Shown here in pieces: positions 60,766 through 64,000 of a stretch of 64,000 nt of DNA; positions within the stretch are counted from its first letter, which is position 1; every line of letters begins with the position of its first letter. The notes beneath the pieces are model-generated. The model had not been told where the DNA came from, did no database searches, and was given only the letters and a program-made list of their open reading frames with translations. Source of the DNA: JANRIC01 sp033765345 (GTDB taxonomy: Bacteria; Bacteroidota; Bacteroidia; Cytophagales; Microscillaceae); NCBI GenBank assembly GCA_033765345.1, contig JANRIC010000033.1, positions 52,972 to 116,971 of the forward strand. Reading direction: 5' to 3'. A program made the position numbers and the translations under genes.

Positions 60766-61359
60766 ATGAAATATATTTTTAAGAGTTTTGTCTATTTTTT
60801 AATACATTTTATTTTTATACTCTTTTTTTTCTTGCCTCTTTTGGGCATTGGCATATTACTCTTTTTCACCAACCGGGGGCAAGTATTTTTTTTACAAAAA
60901 AGAATCGGCTACCAAAATAGAGTTTTTACGATATTCAAATTCAAAACCATGCGTGATGCCTGGGATGATCAGGGCAAACCCTTGCCCGATGAACAAAGAT
61001 TAAGCAAACTGGGATATTTTTTGCGTAAAACTTCTATGGATGAATTGCCTCAAATGCTCAATATTATTAGGGGAGAAATGAACCTGGTAGGTCCCCGACC
61101 GCTTTTTGAAGAATATTTGCCCCTTTATGATAAAAGGCAGATTCGCCGACACGAGGTTAGACCGGGTATCACAGGTTGGGCACAGATTAAAGGTAGAAAT
61201 GCCCTCCCCTGGGCAGAAAGGTTTGAGCTAGACGTGTGGTATGTAGAAAATCGATCCTTGCAATTAGATTTAAAGATTATTTATTTGAGTTTTACAAAGT
61301 TATTTTGTAGTATAGATGGTGATTTACCCAGTGATCCGTTTAGAGGAGAATCATCTTAG
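60766..61359 (+). CDS. Phosphoglycosyl transferase (PglC-like sugar transferase)
   Basis: 197 residues, the small monotopic form. An N-terminal re-entrant membrane helix (FLIHFIFILFFFLPLLGIGILLFF) is followed by the family blocks GQVFFLQKRIGYQNRVFTIFKFKTM, catalytic Asp-Glu dyad in TSMDELPQMLNIIRGEMNLVGPRPL and RPGITGWAQIKGRNALPWAERFELDVWYV. It transfers a phospho-sugar from a UDP-sugar to undecaprenyl phosphate to start a surface glycan. The next two genes encode PglD- and PglE-like enzymes, so the sugar is probably a diacetamido-bacillosamine type. Confidence 0.93.
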   Translation: MKYIFKSFVYFLIHFIFILFFFLPLLGIGILLFFTNRGQVFFLQKRIGYQNRVFTIFKFKTMRDAWDDQGKPLPDEQRLSKLGYFLRKTSMDELPQMLNIIRGEMNLVGPRPLFEEYLPLYDKRQIRRHEVRPGITGWAQIKGRNALPWAERFELDVWYVENRSLQLDLKIIYLSFTKLFCSIDGDLPSDPFRGESS

Positions 61360-61523
61360 ACTGTAATTGATAAGATTATGCTCAAACCAAATAGTTTTTG
61401 GAACTTTAGGCAATGTAAATCTTCAAAACTTGCCCTTTAGAGGCCTTGTATTGAAAATCATTTTAATCTCAGGGATAATTTGATAGATTCGTGTTGTTTC
61501 TTTTCAAATAAAGCACTTAAAGG

Positions 61524-62123
61524 ATGCTAATATATGGTGCAGGAGGGCATGCCGGGGTGATTGCTTATTGCTTAAAAGTACTCGGTATTCCCATAGAGGG
61601 GGTTTTTGACGACGACCCTGCTATTCAATATTTTGAAAATATACAAGTTAATCACGTGTATGATGTAGGGTATTTATCCGATCAGCAAATTATTTTGGCT
61701 TTGGGAAATAATCGAGTCAGACAAACCAAAGCTACTTTAATAAAACACAATTTTGGGAAAATAACACATCCCTCTGCCCAGATTTATGAGCTCGATCAGA
61801 TGGGTGAAGGGTCTGTTGCTTTTCAATATGCGGTTTTGCAGGTAGGTGCTACTTTGGGTAAACACGTGATTTTGAATACCGGAGCAATCGTAGAACACGA
61901 TTGTAAAGTAGAAGATTTTGTACACCTTGCTCCCCGGTCTACGCTCTGTGGTGAAGTAAAAGTAGGAGAAGGCTCTTTGATTGGTGCAGGCGCAGTGATA
62001 CTTCCAGGAATCAAAATCGGGCAATGGTGTGTAGTAGGGGCGGGATCGGTTGTTACCAAAGATTTGCCGGATTTTAGTACTGTGGTAGGGATACCAGCAA
62101 AGGTTGCGATTAAAGTGGAATAA
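61524..62123 (+). CDS. Sugar N-acetyltransferase (PglD/NeuD-like)
   Basis: 199 residues. An N-terminal Rossmann-like half (LIYGAGGHAGVIAYCLKVLG, VFDDDPAIQ) is followed by a left-handed beta-helix of hexapeptide repeats (GSVAFQYAVLQVGATLGKHVILNTGAIVEHDCKVEDFVHLAPRSTLCGEVKVGEGSLIGAGAVILPGIKIG). The His in IVEHDC is the expected catalytic base. It uses acetyl-CoA to acetylate the 4-amino group of a UDP-4-amino sugar. It lies between the PglC- and PglE-like genes, 164 bp after the first and 20 bp before the second. Confidence 0.92.
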   Translation: MLIYGAGGHAGVIAYCLKVLGIPIEGVFDDDPAIQYFENIQVNHVYDVGYLSDQQIILALGNNRVRQTKATLIKHNFGKITHPSAQIYELDQMGEGSVAFQYAVLQVGATLGKHVILNTGAIVEHDCKVEDFVHLAPRSTLCGEVKVGEGSLIGAGAVILPGIKIGQWCVVGAGSVVTKDLPDFSTVVGIPAKVAIKVE

Positions 62124-62143
62124 ATAACCTAAAACTATGGACT

Positions 62144-63265
62144 ATGATGATAAAAAATGCACGTATTTATCTTTCTCCTCCTCACCTAAGCCATCAGGAA
62201 ATGGCATACATCCAATCAGCCTTAGACAATAATTGGGTAGCTCCGGTTGGTGAAAATATTGATCTTTTTGAGCGGAAAGTTGCCGAATTTACGGGAAGTA
62301 AATACGCTCTGGCTTTAAACTCCGGCACCTCGGCAATTCATTTGGCACTCAATCTGCTCCACGTCAGCGAAGGGGACGAAGTGATCTGCCCTACATTCAG
62401 CTTTGTGGCTACTGCTAACCCTATTTTGTACCAAAAAGCTACTCCAGTTTTTATAGATAGCGAAAAAGACACCTGGAATATCAGCCCTGATCGGCTTGAG
62501 AAGGCGATCCAAGAGCGCATTCGACTGGGCAAAAAACCCAAAGCGATTGTCGTAGTGCATATTTATGGTCAGGCAGCACAAATGTCTGAAATTCAACAAA
62601 TAGCAGCGTATTATCAAATCCCTATCCTCGAGGATGCTGCCGAAGCCCTGGGAAGCACCTATGGCAAACGTTATTTGGGTACTTTGGGTAAGGTGGGGAT
62701 TCTCTCTTTTAATGGCAACAAAATCATTACCACTTCGGCTGGAGGTATGCTGCTTTGCGATGATAAAACTTTGATAGACAAAGGTCTACATCTCTCCACC
62801 CAAGCAAGAGATACCGCCATGCATTATGAACACTCTGAGCTGGGCTACAATTATCGGATGAGCAATATTCTGGCGGGTATCGGCCTGGGGCAAATGGAAG
62901 TACTCAAAGAGCGTATTCGTCAGCGCAGGGCAAATTTTGAGTTTTATAAAAACAAACTGGAAGAAAAAGTAATTTTTCAGACCGAGCTAAAAAATTCTTA
63001 TTCCAATCGTTGGCTTACTTGTATTCTGACAGATTCTCGAGAGCGCAGAGATAAAATTCACCAGGCTTTGAGTGCCGCCGATATTGACGCACGTTGCCTC
63101 TGGAAGCCCCTACATTTACAAGCCTTGCATCAAAAATATCCCTATTATGGTGAAAAAGTAGCCCAAGATTTATTCGAGCGCGGCTTATGCCTGCCCTCTG
63201 GGTCAAATTTGAGTACCGAAGATAAAGAGCGTATAAGCACTTTGGTTTTGAAAGCTTTTGATTGA
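62144..63265 (+). CDS. UDP-4-amino-sugar aminotransferase (DegT/DnrJ/EryC1/StrS, PglE-like)
   Basis: 373 residues. It begins ARIYLSPPHLSHQEMAYIQSAL, as in PglE-type enzymes. The motifs are ALNSGTSAIHLAL (cofactor phosphate loop), EDAAEALGSTY (Asp contacting PLP) and LSFNGNKIITTSAGGML with the Schiff-base lysine. It transfers an amino group from glutamate to the 4-keto position of a UDP-4-keto-6-deoxy sugar. The C4/C6 dehydratase (PglF-like) needed upstream is not in the window. The gene converges with 63270-63818, with 4 bp between stops. Confidence 0.93.
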   Translation: MMIKNARIYLSPPHLSHQEMAYIQSALDNNWVAPVGENIDLFERKVAEFTGSKYALALNSGTSAIHLALNLLHVSEGDEVICPTFSFVATANPILYQKATPVFIDSEKDTWNISPDRLEKAIQERIRLGKKPKAIVVVHIYGQAAQMSEIQQIAAYYQIPILEDAAEALGSTYGKRYLGTLGKVGILSFNGNKIITTSAGGMLLCDDKTLIDKGLHLSTQARDTAMHYEHSELGYNYRMSNILAGIGLGQMEVLKERIRQRRANFEFYKNKLEEKVIFQTELKNSYSNRWLTCILTDSRERRDKIHQALSAADIDARCLWKPLHLQALHQKYPYYGEKVAQDLFERGLCLPSGSNLSTEDKERISTLVLKAFD

Positions 63266-63269
63266 AAAA

Positions 63270-63818
63270 TTACTTTGGGTAATTTCCTTCTAAATAATAT
63301 TTGATGAGATAAGCGTGCGAAAGTGGTTTGGAAGTATCATTGATATCACCGTTGGTCTCATAATCCAACAAAACCAAATCCAGACTTTGTTTGTATTCCT
63401 GAAGCAAAGCCAAAACCTCAGTGACTTTATGCTCAAGTACCCAAAGGTATATGGGCAAATAAATTTGTTTACGTGCCTGGACGTAATCCAAAAGGGTCTC
63501 AGAATTTACGCCTGCCTGGTGCCCCTTAACCGGCCCGTATTTACGAACGGTTCTTTTTAAACCCTTCATACGCTTATTCTCAAAAAATGAAGTATCAATG
63601 CCTTGATTTTCAAATACTTTCAGCCCTTGCCAAATACCTTCTACGGATTGCCCTACTTGACCGTCCGAAAATGGCACCGGAATATCTCCTACCGGATAAA
63701 AGGGGCTGAGTTTTACAAATGGAATTTCTGCCCTAGAAGTTACATCTATGATTTTTGACTGGGGATATTTTTCCTGAAGCTTTGCAAGAGATTTGCGTCT
63801 GTTTTCTATAAAAATCAT
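63270..63818 (-). CDS. Hypothetical protein, DUF6939/NADAR-like
   Basis: 182 residues without signal peptide or membrane segments. The block KLSPFYPVGDIPVPFSDGQVGQSVEGIWQGLKVFENQGID resembles the SPFYP...EGIWQGLK pattern of the DUF6939/NADAR-related group, whose members are proposed to act on ADP-ribose-type or nucleobase glycosidic substrates. The assignment is from memory of the pattern and is tentative. A second block, RTVRKYGPVKGHQAG, looks like an active-site loop. Convergent with the PglE-like gene; nothing recognisable lies between 63819 and the window end. Confidence 0.55.
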   Translation of the reverse strand: MIFIENRRKSLAKLQEKYPQSKIIDVTSRAEIPFVKLSPFYPVGDIPVPFSDGQVGQSVEGIWQGLKVFENQGIDTSFFENKRMKGLKRTVRKYGPVKGHQAGVNSETLLDYVQARKQIYLPIYLWVLEHKVTEVLALLQEYKQSLDLVLLDYETNGDINDTSKPLSHAYLIKYYLEGNYPK

Positions 63819-64000
63819 GGTTTATCCGACATTTTAACGCTCAGAGGAACTTGACTAAAAGATAGTGTTAATTTTTAACTGATAACATTAAGATTATATT
63901 GATAGGCCCAAAGTTTGAAATGTAAATTTAACATATACTCTTTTTTAGAAAAGGATAAAGTTTTGCGTACAAATCTGCTAAACCTTTGTCTAATAGTATT

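Overview
The window looks like chromosomal DNA from a member of the Bacteroidota, probably a Cytophagales- or Saprospirales-like relative; I cannot place it to genus. The evidence is: two very large secreted proteins ending in type IX secretion (T9SS) C-terminal sorting domains; two TonB-dependent receptors with carboxypeptidase-regulatory-like N-terminal domains; DUF5690, DUF4783 and YcxB-like proteins; LytTR two-component signalling; a tRNA without encoded CCA; and repeated matches to the Bacteroidota -7 promoter box TAnnTTTG a short distance before start codons. The DNA is moderately AT-rich.

Layout. 1-549: 3' end of a glycosyltransferase. 824-6536: an organophosphonate catabolism locus. 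It has a DUF5690 membrane protein (candidate importer), a PhnZ/TmpB-type HD iron oxygenase, a FAD amine oxidoreductase and a phosphonatase-like HAD hydrolase in a compact operon closed by a hairpin, followed by an aminotransferase-fold protein lacking its PLP lysine and a small P-loop ATPase. 6540-10456: 3-hydroxyacyl-CoA dehydrogenase with two small downstream genes (one broken by an in-frame amber), a LolD-type ABC ATPase, nadC and a YcxB-like membrane protein. 10512-13052: an ECF sigma factor paired with a membrane-anchored protease that looks like an anti-sigma/HtrA fusion, then two tandem small lipoproteins. 13307-25452: MORN-type secreted proteins, a lipid A-type acyltransferase, a DUF1295 reductase, dcd, ACMSD, two stand-alone response regulators, dihydrolipoyl dehydrogenase, an unrecognised 484-residue protein and a DegQ/HtrA protease.

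25747-33685 is the accessory part: tRNA-Asn followed by palindromic repeats, two toxin-antitoxin pairs, two copies of a 99-bp MITE-like element with TA target duplications (one splits a Uma2-type gene), a larger inverted-repeat unit nesting the first MITE, DUF4783, DsbD and two outer-membrane beta-barrel proteins. 34538-40033 is a 1,831-residue secreted alpha-amylase with repeated modules and a T9SS tail; a perfect LacI-type operator palindrome lies upstream. 40471-45322 is a TPR / TonB receptor / LytS-like kinase / LytTR regulator operon, followed by a second TonB receptor divergent from a MarR regulator.

48731-64000: a HEAT-like protein with a DUF6940-like protein, two more single-domain response regulators, gltB and gltD (glutamate synthase), a T9SS-exported HExxH metalloprotease, and a PglC-PglD-PglE-like trio for a 4-acetamido-sugar on surface glycans. 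Together these describe a polymer-degrading, surface-glycosylating heterotroph with a phosphonate-scavenging route.
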